The notes under the pieces are model-generated. The model had not been told where the DNA came from, made no database searches, and was given only the letters and a program-made list of their open reading frames with translations. The position numbers and the translations under genes are program-made. 64,000 bases of DNA, from positions 8,365,392 to 8,429,391 of the forward strand of contig LR746265.1 of the NCBI GenBank assembly GCA_902729315.2. The letters are read 5' to 3'. The stretch is from Spirodela intermedia (Eukaryota; Streptophyta; Magnoliopsida; Alismatales; Araceae). Position 1 is the first letter of the stretch. The number at the start of each line of letters is the position of its first letter. Positions 12,584 through 25,166 of this stretch are shown one piece after another.

Positions 12584-13376
12584 AAATTATGAGTCCATCA
12601 AATCTCATATAATTTATTCATGGGGAATACAGCTATTGAAAATATTATTCTCTTAGAACAAGAATCACTTATACTTCACCTAGGATAGAACAAATCAATC
12701 AATCAATCTTGAACGGTGGTTCCAAAATGCTAATCTCACAACTCCCAAGTCCTTCCATGACCCACCCTAATGGATGGATGAACCTTATGAAAGGAGCTCC
12801 TCTTGAAGCCCAACCTCCTATAGGAACAAAGAGAGCAAGAACAACCAACCCTTCAAGACTCTATTGATGAGTGTGAGCCAAGTGGCAAGAGGAGATGCAA
12901 AATAGTGGGTAGATTTAAAATAATTTCTGAAGAACTATTTTTCACATTATCTTAGTCTTTAGAAGGACTGAAGATAGAAGAGGGTTGGGCCTTGGGCACT
13001 TCCACTAGAAGCTTTGGAAGAGAGTGTGGAGGCTCATTGTGCCATCAGAGCATCTAGATCTTGATCAAAACCACAATCAGCTTGGATCGATTGATTACGG
13101 CCCATTGAAGCCCATTAGATCCACTAAGATTATTGGGCGACCGAACCAAACATTCATGAAGCGCTTGAAATACCTCTCATAAAATAATTTATTTTCTTCC
13201 CATGAGTCTATAGATTCTATATCATAAATTATTTCATTTAAGCAAGATCGGGATTTAGTTGAGCCTGGGCCTGCGGGGCAGACGGCCGGGGCTGGGCTTT
13301 CATGGGTCCGGCCTGAAGTCTCAAACGTACCAACTTTCTTCGGGCCGGGCTCGTTTCGGGCCCGGGCTCGACCCAC
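12191..13376. other. Intergenic spacer with (TC)n tract
   Basis: No gene is seen. A (TC)n microsatellite lies at 12551-12581. From about 13255 the sequence turns GC-rich with stacked GGGCC/GGCCC motifs and leads into the promoter of the ribosomal protein gene. Confidence 0.6.
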
Positions 13377-13402
13377 GGCCCAATTTGTTGCCACCCAGCC
13401 CA
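13377..13402 (+). promoter_or_regulatory. Paired GGCCCA/AGCCCA (site II-like) elements upstream of RPS5
   Basis: GGCCCA at 13377-13382 and AGCCCA at 13397-13402 are reverse complements of TGGGCC and TGGGCT. TGGGCY site II elements, often paired, are common in promoters of plant ribosomal-protein and organelle-biogenesis genes. They lie 160-190 bp before the start codon. Function here is inferred from position and motif only. Confidence 0.4.
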
Positions 13403-13563
13403 TCATCCGGTGGGGGGAGGGGAGTCCTGCTGCCTCCACAAAGAGGATTGATTAGATAGAGGTGGATAAAGTTGGGGGCGCCTCCCTCTGAGAAGGAGCT
13501 GCAGCTGCTCTCGTTTACCCCGCAAAGCTGCGGCCTTTCTGATCCCCTGTGGGCAGCATCGCC

Positions 13564-16522
13564 ATGGCCGCTGCGACTGCTCTCTCCTCCTTCTCCTCTC
13601 TCTCCCTCCGCCCCTCCTCTCTCTCCTCCTCCTCCTCCTCCACATCGTCCCCTTTCCCGGGTTTCGCATTCTCCAGGGGCACCCGCTGCCCCTCTTTCCT
13701 GCTCTCCGGCCGGCGCGTGCACCCGCCGGCGGCAGCGGCCGCCGCCGGCGATTCGAAGGACATCGACACCACCTTCTTCGACGAGGTGAATCCCAACGAG
13801 GAGGTCCCCTTCGAGCCGCCGGCCCCGCCGGAGGGCTACGTGCCGCCGGTGCCCTTCTACGAGCTTCCCCCGGAGTCCGAGGACGAGGTCGCCGCCGCCT
13901 ACGAGGAGATCTACGGCGCTGCCTACAGCGGGGTCACCGTCCTTGGGAATGACGTCTACGTCATGGACTCCAAGCTCAAGAAGTCGAGCGGATTCGGCAG
14001 CCAGCGGAAGAAGGAGAAGGCGAAGGACGGGTTCGACGAGCGGGTGGTGCAGGTGAGGCGAGTCACCAAAGTCGTCAAGGGCGGCAAACAGCTCCAATTC
14101 CGCGCCATTGTCGTCGTCGGTAACAAGCAGGGCCAAGTAGGGGTCGGCGTGGGCAAGGCCAAGGAAGTCGTCGCCGCCGTCGAGAAGTCGGCTGTCAATG
14201 CGCGGAGGAACATCATCACTGTCCCTCTGACTAAGTACTCCACCTTCCCCCACAGGTCAGTGCAATGCACTCGGAATCCAGTGAGCTAGATCCATGAATC
14301 CATGCCCCTTCCCCGAAGCCGAGAAGTTCCTCGTCGTCGGGTTTGCTTCTATTTTATGTGGTTGATCTACGATGAATGCCGTTTTTCTTTGTGACCATAT
14401 CTAAGAAGAACCTCTTCCTCCTCCTCCTCCTCCTCCTCCTCCTCCTCATGGTGGAGGGGGAGGCTTCTATCATCTTACAACTGGTGCTAGCTATTGGGAA
14501 TTCCATATGTTGTGCGAGTAAGCTTTCTCTTGCTTCATGCTTTATATTCCGGGGGATTCTCTTGGGATACTTTTCAATGCGCAGGCAGACCCTATAATTT
14601 TTCATGTTGTTGACAATTCTTCCGTAAAACACTTTCGTTCTGCTTCGCCTGAATAATTTCGCTTGTTCCTTCCGAAAATCACTCGCTTCTTATGTTGTCT
14701 TCTTGCTGAATCATACGCTTCTTGGAATTCTTCCTTCACCATGCAAATCTTTAAAGACCATTTAAATTTTGTTTAAAAAAAATATTGACCTTCGCATTTT
14801 ATATTCAAACAATGTTTACCAGACCTTTTAGATCATAGAAACCGTTTTGGTTATGTAAAGATCTGCAACCTGTTCTTGTAGTCCTTATCCGAAACTATAT
14901 TTTATTTTTAGTTGTTATAATAACCAATAAAAAGTGTTTGGCTTCTTGGGCTCAACCTAACATTTATAGCGGATGTAGAGAGACTATTTCTACAGTCTGG
15001 CATTCATATCTCGTTGATGACTATTGATTGCATATAATCTGTCCCAATATGATTAATTCAGCTTTCTTCCGGAAAAAAAAAATGCTTTTGAACTGTTTGG
15101 CTTCAGTTTCCCCTCTCCCTCTTCCTGGAGAAAGTCACTGTGAAACTTTTGGATTTCAGCACTTTTTTTTTCCTAATTCATTCCTTTTAATATCTTTTAG
15201 GTCTTTATAGCTTAACATTCCCTTTCCCTACACTTTGAAGTGGACCCAACAAATGGGTGAGCTGGGCCTTGAAAACTATCATGATTTAACCTGCGATTCA
15301 TGAGCATGTTGGAAGGGGCGGCGGTAGACCAGAGTGGATGCAACCTGAGATCACGAGCCTTTTATTCATTAAGATTGGTTAAGTAATCTTAGAAAACCGT
15401 TGCCTATAGAGGGTTACCCATGGGCTCGTGGGATTTTCTCTCTCTTCCTATTTTTGATGGAGGGCGTGCTCAGCTTCCAGAGGTAGAAACTTTTGATTGT
15501 TTCAGAGACCTTTTCACCTCATATTCGTCTGAATCTACTCTTCTACTCTCAGGGGCTCTGCTTTCCTTGACCATGATTAATACTTCATCTCTCTGTGATA
15601 ATATTTTTATGAGCTATCAAGGATGATGATGTAATATAAATATACATCTAATTTTTCAAAGGAAGTCTTAAATCTATTTGTCCCTCATCATATACATAGA
15701 ACATTGAGCATTCAACGTGCCTAAATGATTTTACAGACAGGGATTGGCTAGTGACTGATGTGGTAGAGGCCCTATCTAATCTACTCTCTATCCATAAGCT
15801 TGGTACAAGTGAGTCTCATATCCTGAACTATGGAGAGTTTTAGAAAAAGTGTCATATCTTCATCATCGGCTTAGTCCATACTCACATTGGAAATATTTAG
15901 ATGAATGCATCTTGTTAGTGTAATGGTCTCACGACAGTTGACTCATAGTTGGTGTGAGAATTGATTGATGGTGAGTTTTGATTAATCAGGACGAGCTCTG
16001 TCCTCTCTATCGACTTGCAGGTGAATGCACATGGTGTCAAGAACCAATTTGGAAAGCCAAAATGAAACAGTTGCATCTTATACTGTAATAATATTTTATT
16101 TTATTTTATTTTATTTTATATTTTTTCTGTGTGTGTTGTTGGACTCCCCTTTTCCTTTTACTCCTGCTAATTATGACTGCCCTCGTTGCCAAACTTGCTA
16201 AAGTTTTTCGGCTACTGTGAGGATTAGCAGAGTAAAAAAGGCTTGTGTGTGTTGGATGCTGTGTGGTGGCAGGTCGGATGGAGACTATGGGGCGGCGAAG
16301 GTCATGCTGAGGCCGGCCTCACCAGGTACAGGAGTCATTGCTGGCGGGGCCGTGCGGATCGTGCTTGAGATGGCGGGGGTCGAGAACGCCCTGGGGAAGC
16401 AACTGGGGAGCAACAACGCGCTGAACAATGCCAGAGCCACGGTCACGGCGATCCAAAAGATGAGGCAGTTTCGGGAGGTGGCTCAAGAACGCGGGATCCC
16501 CATGGAGGAGCTCTGGAAGTGA
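13564..16522 (+). CDS. RPS5: Plastid 30S ribosomal protein S5, nuclear-encoded, 2 exons
   Basis: Exons 13564-14255 and 16273-16522 (intron 2017 bp, phase 2) give 313 residues. Residues 1 to about 60 are Ser/Ala/Pro-rich with few acidic residues, typical of a plastid transit peptide. An acidic linker follows ([16 protein letters not shown]). The S5 N-terminal RNA-binding domain is at about 158-225 ([37 protein letters not shown]). The S5 C-terminal domain comes from exon 2 ([17 protein letters not shown], then [20 protein letters not shown]). The protein binds 16S rRNA in the plastid small subunit near the mRNA path and affects decoding fidelity. An in-frame ATG at 13549 would add five residues; the second (MAAATAL) is preferred because it starts a standard transit peptide. 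Length is near the roughly 300 residues known for other plants. Exon 1 is very GC-rich. Confidence 0.96.
14416..14447. repeat. (TCC)n microsatellite in RPS5 intron
   Basis: A trinucleotide TCC run near the 5' end of the 2-kb RPS5 intron. It lies outside the coding sequence. Confidence 0.9.
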
Positions 16523-19500
16523 TTCCTCTCTCCTTTGTGGGTCCCTTTTTTTAAAAAAAAAATTCTTATTTTATGTTGAGAACATTTTTTTCTTTTGCTT
16601 TTCTTTCGAAGAATGTTCTTCTTCTGAATAGTGGTTCAGTTTTATTGGAGCTACGCTGGGATTCTGATGTTGAAAGTTCTGGGTTCCCTGTCTTCGCTTG
16701 ACTAGATTGCAGATGAGTGAATGACGATTCAGGGTGATTGAAGTGGGGGCCCCTTTGTTTTTAATTTTCTGTATGATGTTAATAGCACTTTTTTTTTTAA
16801 TCCTTTGCTCTGAAGAATGATCTTTTCGAATCGGTTTCTACGGCACAGCAGGGGTTGACTTTTGAACAATGTTCTTTTGAGGGGCTTTCTAAGGTACCAT
16901 GGTGGTTGACTTTTTGCAGGACAGAGCTCTCGGATTGTGTAGGAAGTGCCCCCCCCCCCCCCCTTTTTTAACGATTATTTGATGGGGGGGATATGGATTC
17001 TCTCTGATCTCTGGATGCTGCAACTTACGAAGATCGATCCTTTTGAACCAGCTTCTGTGGCACCACTATGGGTTGACTGCTGGCTGATCCAGGCCTCACC
17101 AGTTTATGCCTCCCAGAGCATATCGCAAAATTTTCATTCTTCTTTCTACATTTCTTTCAAGCCCGAGTTTTTCCACGTTAGGGGCGTCAATGGGCCTGGA
17201 TTCATCTGTGGCTCACCGAGCCCGATCTACTCGAGACCCGGCCCATAAATATCCATCGTTGACCTTCATCTGAAGATGACCCGAATTTGAAGGGCTTGTC
17301 GCATGGTGTGTTCGATGAAATGCCGCCCATACGACGCTCCCTATTCGCCATCCGACCTCATCCCTTCCTATGGCCTTCCTGTGGTTGCTACTTCATCATC
17401 CCTTCCTGTACTTGGCATGAGGGCTGGCGCTCCTCCCTCTCTACGTTCCAACTCCAACTGGGTGGGTACTGAGAGTTCACCTCGCCGGCATCATAGCCTT
17501 AACAACAACTCACCTCTCTCATGTGCAAGGCTCCACTAGATGAGAGGTTATAACATTCAGACGGCGGCGGTTGGGCCTCTCTGAAATTCCACGTCTCGCA
17601 AGTAGGCATTGAATCTTCAGCTCGCCAACATTTGAGCTTTAACCACTTCTTTCCTCTCCCATGCAATCAGTCATGCACACTCATGCGATGTTGCGCCTGC
17701 TGTTGGATGTATCTTCCGGCCAATGCCTGGGGAACAGGTTCTCTAACTGGATCTCTTCAACGCTTTCACCTAGTGCTTCTTTCTATTTCGGGTTCCATTT
17801 AAATAGGGCAGTTGGGGGAATAGAAGGGCTGATTTGGCCACATGGTAAGAATAGTCACACGCTTGAAACAGTTTGTAGGCTCTTATGGTGGTGAAGTACA
17901 TTAGGCTACCCCTTCGTTGTCAATCAATTCGGAGGTGAACGGCCAATAATGGCAACAAGGCATTGCAGACAAGGGTCATGAACTCAGGAGCATTCCTTAC
18001 ATTCCTTTTCTATCGTTTATTTCCATTGACACGTGAGAAGAATGCGTAAATATAAATATACACGTTTATTTATCTAGCAGGAGAGAGAGAGAGAGAGGGA
18101 AGATCAGGGGAGTTACTGTTGAAGAATTCGGCTAATAAACCAAATTGAATAAATGCTCGTATCCGATGCAGATAGTGTTCATTCACGCCCTTTGTAGTCT
18201 AGAATGGATTAAAAAACCCATTTTGAAGGTTTCATTCAACCACAGTATATAGCGCACATTAAAGCAAAATTTTCTCTTACTTTTAGTTTTATTTCTCAAT
18301 TATTTGAATCTTTGAACTCTCATTGCGCTGATTTAATACAAAAGTAAACTGCTCGATTCCACTCATTGATGTCTAGATTGCGTTGAATAATGCAATGGGT
18401 TTATAATCGTTGACACTCATTTTCGCTATATTTTTTTAGATATTTTTTCCTGAATATTACATCTAAATATAATAAAAACAAAAATAAAACGTTAATTATC
18501 AAAAAAATTATCATGGGTCTCTTTATCCACAAACCAATCATTCACGATTGGCCTATAGACTACAATATTTACATAGCTTTCGTGGGTCCTTCAGTGTGAC
18601 ATCAAATCCCTGTCTATCTACGTCATCTTATTTTTTTCGTTAAGCTACTGCATAAATTCTAGGTTCCCAAAAAATTAGGAAATCTTCAAAAAACAGTTTC
18701 AAAAAATTGCATAGATTCCAGATTTATTATAGGTTTAAGGGGAATATAAACAGTGTCAACATATGAGTTAAAGTCGGAGAGAAAAAATTCCGAAGACATT
18801 GATCAGGGAATTGTTTGCAAAGTTAAAATTTCTTAAAAATAATGAAATCTCCAAGATTAATTCACATGACGTTAGACAACGTGTTTACTCTCTCCCCACC
18901 TTGAGGAGAACGTCGACCAGATAAGGAAGCTGATCATTTCCTACGATGAGAGAAGGCAGCGAAATTGTCTGTCATTTCATAACACACCCAGATTTAGTGT
19001 TAAATAATTTTAGACAAAATCTGTTAAGTACTAAAAAAACCTTGTGTTTAAAATAAATTTAGTTGGTAATGACCTAAAAGAATAACTCCGAAGCACATGT
19101 GATCTAATCACATAAAACTTGCGATATCCGGGTGCTTGAGAGTCGAAACTAAATTACAGGTTCAACAAAATTGACATTCTGAGAACCAGGTAAGCTTGAT
19201 GGGAATCTGTTGCTCACGGTTTGTTGGATCCAATCCTAGGGGTTGCAAAATCGCATTCTAATGAAGAAAATAATTAGCCTGTTGAAGAATGTGACATAAT
19301 ATAATAAGCTCACACTATTTTAGAGTATACTTAATTTGTAATACTGTCATGTTTAAGGGCTTGATTTTAAATTCAGCAAGCATGTCTATTGAGAAGCATT
19401 TTCAGAGTCTTCTAATTATAAACCTTAAATTACTGTTAAACTACTCCAATCTATTCTTATTGCGGTCTAGTCTAATATCGAATGTCAGGGTTGAACACAC

Positions 19501-22500
19501 GCGTGGCACGTCATGGAAACTCAAGAATCAAGTCAGCGGATAACCACGCAAATAGCAGGAATCCGGAGAGGGACGAACCATGGTTGATAGCTACTGTGCT
19601 CCCTCCCTGGCCATCCTGGTGATAAGCCTCCAACCTCCTCCTCCTCCTCCTCCTTTCCTCTTCCTCCTCTGTCTCCTCGGTTGCCTTCTCTTTCCCATTC
19701 TCCGGCGCTCCCTACCCCGTATCTCCACGACCAGCAGTTGACGGAGTTGCGGGCGTAAAGAAGAGACCGGGCATCGCAAGCGGTGGGCTCTAATGGCCCC
19801 GGCTTGCTTAGAGATGCCGCATCTCGACACATTTGATTTAGTTCCTCTATATAATACTGCCAACCCTCCGCTGTTGATATGTTTGGTGGAGACTGAGGGC
19901 TTCTCACCCATGAATGAGTGAGCAAGGCGGTGGGAATCTATAGGGTGATGGTTGGGTCGAGAGGCGTAGATCTATGTTGGATCCCACGTGGGTAGGCAAT
20001 TGGTTAGTTTGGAATTGGCTGTTTATGCCTTGTTCTCCGCCCAACACTATTCATAATTCCATCCCATGCGTCCATCTACCCTCCTCCAGAAACAGTCTTG
20101 AGGCTTCCGTCAAGGGTTTCAGGACATGATAATGTCATATTCCCATAATAACTATCATAGTATGCCAAAAGTATCACTTTCTTCATATAACTGAACTATG
20201 GAAGCATGGTGGGCCGTTCAATTGTCCAATTTGCTTAGGAAGTCATCACCATTGAGCATGTTTAGAGGGGTTTAGAAGTAAATTAGTAATACCTTGGGCT
20301 TTAGTTTTCACTCTTTATACCTATCATAGATCACATATTAGTCCCTCACTTTATCCACTAAATTATGTCTTACTAGATGAAGAAGAGTACATATTGTTCT
20401 GAATATTCTTTATGCATGCATTTAATATAGTTAATTATACTATCAAATGAAAATATTACCACGCAAATATCAAAATCTGTTTGTCTCTACTCCTCATCAG
20501 CCAAGATTTTGCAAACTAACTCCACAAAATTGAGGGTAGCAAGTCACCTAATAGTATTTCACTCTCCAATTTATTTATTTACCAATTTTATAGATCTCTA
20601 TCATTTTATAGAACTATTTTTAATGGATTACCCTACACTTCAAAAAAGGTTTTTTCTAATAATAGAGCAACTATTAATAAATATTTAATTATGAAATTAA
20701 TTCCATCAATGTAATGTCATTTTTATTTTTGATCTAGTTCCACTTTCTCATAAGAAGTTGATGGTTTGACAAAAAAACTCAAGCATTTATTGACAGGTTA
20801 TTAGTGCAGATGCAATTTTATTCTTGTTACAATAATTATGATACTTTTTGTTGACTTTTATTTTTGGATTTAGGTTGTCAAGAAAAATGTTCTGAGTAAA
20901 ATAGACTTGGATATTCTCAAGTGTAATCACTAAGATTGTAACATTAAGTGAAAGGTTTTTTGAAGAAAAATATGAACAATAGTGGTAAGTCATGTTAGAT
21001 CAACATCCTTTAATTATGCTATTTGGACATAAATTGGAGTTAAAATTATTGATAGTTTCTATTATCTTTGTGGTGAGATGATGGGGTTTTTTATGGGAAT
21101 ATGAGGTTTTATCTATTCACTTTTTGATTTTTGGGAAGTAAAATTTTGAAAATTTTCATGTGTTTAATAATATTTATTTGATTTTATGGTCATAATACTA
21201 TATTATAAATTTCACGTGAAAATATATTTCTTTGGAAATTGTGACACTACATGTATGCATGTATGTCTGAATTCAAAGAATAAAATCATGAGTCCTCCAG
21301 CTAAATATAGCTGTAACAATTTTACAAGAAATGCCTTTCAAATCTTGTTTTAAAAGATTCATGGCCTAGTCAAGGTGAATTTCACTTGGTCCTATTCAAT
21401 GTAGTAGTAGTGCTGCCTGCTATTAGGTCTCATATGATCATTCTACTAGTGCTACCTGCATAGATATATATGCTTGCATAAATATTAGTGGGAATATTTT
21501 TTAGCATAGGCCAAATTGAATGCGTTAACAAAACCAGTGAAATCGTTGACATTTTCTGGCTTGAAACAGAATTGAAGCTCATCAACTTTGGAATCAAATG
21601 ATATAGCAGATAGACTTACGATCATCTTGTGAAAGTATGAATTCAAAGTGTGTTGAAAGGTTTTAATCAACTTCTTTAAAATACCATCAACAATCGAAAG
21701 GCACCCTCAAATCACTTTGATGAAATACAAAACTCAATATTTTCTGATTAATTAATAATGATTCGGAGGTCTCATTTATTTGCCATAAACGAATAAGCAT
21801 GTGCCCCCTTAGCATCTTCCTCCGATAACGCTGCAAAGCTCCGTCATTATCACATCGTCAGGCACGCCAGTGGATTTAGTGTTGTTCACTGACAGGGGCG
21901 CGCTCACATAGGCATGCACACTAGGCTTGCATGCGGGCCTTGGTCTCTCTCTCTCCCCCCCCCCCTCCCCCCTTCCGCCCCTCTAGATCTGTCGTCTCAC
22001 AGTCAAGGACGGAGAGATAAAGTGCAAGGACAAGCACAGAGGCATCCCACCGGCAATGGCCTCATCATTCCCCACCTACCGCTTGAGGCATCCCAAGAAA
22101 CCCCACGCCACCCGCAGGCCGTCACAAAAGATCTAATCAGCATCGCGCCTTTCTTTCTCACTTACTTTCACAACTGCACCAATTTTCATGTGATCGTATA
22201 AACCCTTTCTCTAGTTATAGAAAGATTATCAAATTAACCAAATTCAATTGATGTGTGAGTTTCTTCTGTCACGTAGTGCAGTCTGCTCGACGAGGTTGTT
22301 TCCCGAACCATACTTCTCTCTCTCTCTCTTTCTCTCTCTCTCTCGCGCTCTCTACTCCTGCCCCATCCCCCCTCTATCACGTCGTAAAGGAGGAAGGAAG
22401 ACGGGAAGATGGGGACGCGGAGAGGACAAGGTAACAGAAAAGCAGACAGTACAGGGAAGAGAGGGCCCGCCAGAGATGATCCCAGTGCAGAGAAGGTGGG

Positions 22501-23775
22501 ATATCACGCCCGCTGCAAGCGGTGGCCCCCACTGTAGCCCCTGCATGCTCTTCCTGACTCCATCTGGTCCCCCTTCCCTTCGTTTCTCGCAACCACCACC
22601 TCCACCGCCTATCCTCACCAGTGATGCCGGCTGAGCACGGATTGGCCGACCTCTGGATCTCCCTGTCCGACGTATTCCATAAACTTATGCTGGAATATGG
22701 ATCTTCTATGCCTTATTTGCTTCAAAATCATTAGACAATGGAAGTATATTTAGCTCGAAATTTAACCTTTCAAATCAACACGGTGAGCGAGGCGGTGAGA
22801 CTCAACCAGAAGTAGGAGAAATGATTAAAGAATGTTCCAGTCATTAAATAATGAACTTCCTGGCTTGGGGCAGGTGCCAGTCAGAGGCATCAACGCTGGA
22901 ATAATCTGAAAGAGACCATCAGGGGAGACAGTCTCGAGCTAGAATATGGAGCTCTGCCTCTAGCACGTTGCATTAAGTAAGAAAAATAATTCAATGAAAA
23001 TTTCCTCCAGAGTGGGCCTACGTTGACAGGTGACTTTGAAGATTCATCCACTCGATGCCTGTGTGTGTCTGTGTGTGACATAGAGAGAGAGAGAGAGGAA
23101 AGAAGAAAAGGAATGTTCTCATGAATAAACTACGCATCCAATTTGCGCCTGGCTGACGAGAAGAGTGCTCTTCCTCGGAATAACCAGAAGGTATCGGAAT
23201 TCGAATTATGGGTTCAATTTTTTAATCGATCAAGACTGTTTCCATCCAACTCTGCCGGACAGATGAGAGAGAGAGATCAGGGACGGACGGAGGAACGGTG
23301 GTACGGCTTGACTGTAAGTTTCCCCCGCCTCGGTCGGGCTCTTGGTGTGGCGTGAAGGAGCTGGTGGCCTCTCGAGACCTTCACGTGCAGGACGGATGGG
23401 GCGGGGTCTAAATGAAATGAAAGGAGGCTGTGTGGGCGCCATGTGGGGGACGCTTTTCCCTGCCTTGGGAAGTGCGGGGGTGGGGAGGAGTGGGAGAAGT
23501 ATAATTGGGAGAAGATCCCTCGGGGAACCGCAAAATCTATTGGCTCCTCAGACATGGTGGCCTTCTTTATTTCCGTGCCCTTTTTGACCGACTGGTACCG
23601 CATCCATTTCCCCGTCCTGTCAGAGAGACCGAGAAGACCCGGGGGCTGAAACAGAGAGAGAGAGAGAGAGAGGTAGAGAGGGATTCCAAATATTCTTTAT
23701 TTTCGACTTTTTAGTGAGTAGTAGTAAAAGTAAAATTAGGAAACGGGTTCGGGAGCTGAGATATATATATATATT

Positions 23776-23776
<1 letters not shown>

Positions 23777-23818
<42 letters not shown>
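23777..23818. repeat. (AG)n microsatellite
   Basis: A 42-bp perfect AG run just after a short (AT)n run, with a second shorter AG run near 23652-23671. Confidence 0.95.
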
Positions 23819-23821
<3 letters not shown>

Positions 23822-24842
23822 CAGAGCAAGTACTAAACAGACAAACTATAGTCTTTTCATACAGGACCTTATTAGAGCATAAACACAGAGACAATGGGTC
23901 GTCATGCAGATTTTTCTAGCTTGATTTTCAAGCGTAGTTCAGAAAAACATTGGATGTATTCGCCTAATGCCACCCAGTCTTGGTTTTTATGGTATAAAAT
24001 AGTGTTATTTAGGAAATTAAGAATATATTTTTTCAACTGAATTATGCAACTTCCATGTTACCTATTTTTTTTTCAACAAATTTAATTTACATACGTTTCT
24101 AGGAAATTAAAGTTACGTTCTATGTAAGAGCTCTTAGTTTAGGTGTCAGATTTTGATATCACGAATTTTCAAGCCATCTCCAACTTATGTACATGAAAAG
24201 GAGTTAGAAACATTGGTATTTCCATTGCCTCTACCCAATTTGGCGTAGCATTTTATGTTCTAAATTTCTACGAGTCTCTAGTTGGAGGGCAGTGTAGGAA
24301 CAAAGCATAATCAACGATGGATTTTAATTCTTCTAATTATAATTTTGAAGGAACATAACATATCAATATTTTATTAATTTTCGTAGTACCAGATGATTTG
24401 ATTTCATTATTATTGGGGGGGGGGGACATTGTTCCTGAACGACGGTAAGAACAAATAAGTATAAATTAAAGTGAAAAATAGTTGAGCCAGCTAAAACATG
24501 CCAAGTGTCTTTCTTGGATTCAATCCGACTGGGAACATACCCACTAACTCGGCTTCCAAACGGCTTCCTCCCGTATCTTTCATTTAAGCCCTCTCTCTCT
24601 CTCTCTCTCCCTCTTGACCACCTCTTTCTCAGAGGGGGAGGGACAGGATGAGACAGACCAGATAAGCCCACATGGTGGGTCTGTGCAGTCACTTTCGGGT
24701 GAGAATTTCATATCTTCTTTTGAGGAACGAAAGATAGAAGACGGAAGGGGGGGGGGGGGGGCGGTGGCAGCGCCTCTAGAGGATTCTTAATACAACGAGG
24801 AACCTGCCGGAAACACGAGGAGACAGGCCTTGTCTCCTGCTA

Positions 24843-24847
<5 letters not shown>

Positions 24848-24889
<42 letters not shown>
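24848..24889. repeat. (TC)n microsatellite in the Dof upstream region
   Basis: A 42-bp perfect TC run about 280 bp before the Dof start codon. A further CT tract lies at about 25055-25081. Pyrimidine-rich tracts are common in plant core promoters and 5' leaders, so it may be transcribed. Confidence 0.95.
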
Positions 24890-24891
<2 letters not shown>

Positions 24892-25166
24892 CCCTGCCCC
24901 ATTCCTGTGAGAATCTTCCTTCTCCCTCCTCCACATTCCCATCGGCTCACTTAAATGAACTCCTCCAGCCTACACAAGCCCCCTCGTCTTCTTCCCCCCA
25001 ACTCTGCGATCTGTACCAGAACCAGGACGTTCTCTATCACGTCGACTTGATTCTCCTCTCTCTCTCTCTCTCTCTCTCTCTACCTGCTACGTGTCGTTTT
25101 GGTGCGTCCCTATCAGGGCGGAAGGGGGTTATTCCTGTGGTGAGAAGACGAGAGCCGGTGGAGAAG

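Larger units (their letters stand above)
16523..25166. other. Gene-poor 8.6-kb intergenic region
   Basis: I find no convincing gene. It holds a poly-C run near 16950-16963, several (CT)n/(GA)n tracts, AT-rich spacer at 18000-19500 and 20200-21800, and three GC-richer islands (about 17180-17540, 19560-19960 and 21900-23640) whose ORFs overlap on both strands and match no family I know. The right end, from about 24700, is the promoter and leader of the Dof gene, with a G-run at 24750-24762 and long CT tracts. Confidence 0.55.

Noticed and set aside
13321-14253. 310-codon minus-strand ORF opposite RPS5 exon 1
   Set aside because: It is the antisense shadow of a very GC-rich exon; the plus strand encodes a clear S5 protein, and the antisense peptide has no known domain.
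17180-17260. hAT/MITE-like terminus (TTAGGGGCGTCAATGGGCC)
   Set aside because: It resembles the end of some plant hAT-type MITEs, but I found no matching inverted terminus or target-site duplication nearby.
19533-19925. 130-codon minus-strand ORF
   Set aside because: It contains a poly-Glu run from antisense CTC repeats and resembles no family; the region is open on both strands.
22248-23603. Clustered ORFs of 70-128 codons on both strands
   Set aside because: All overlap each other in CT/GA-rich DNA, without splice-site or domain support.
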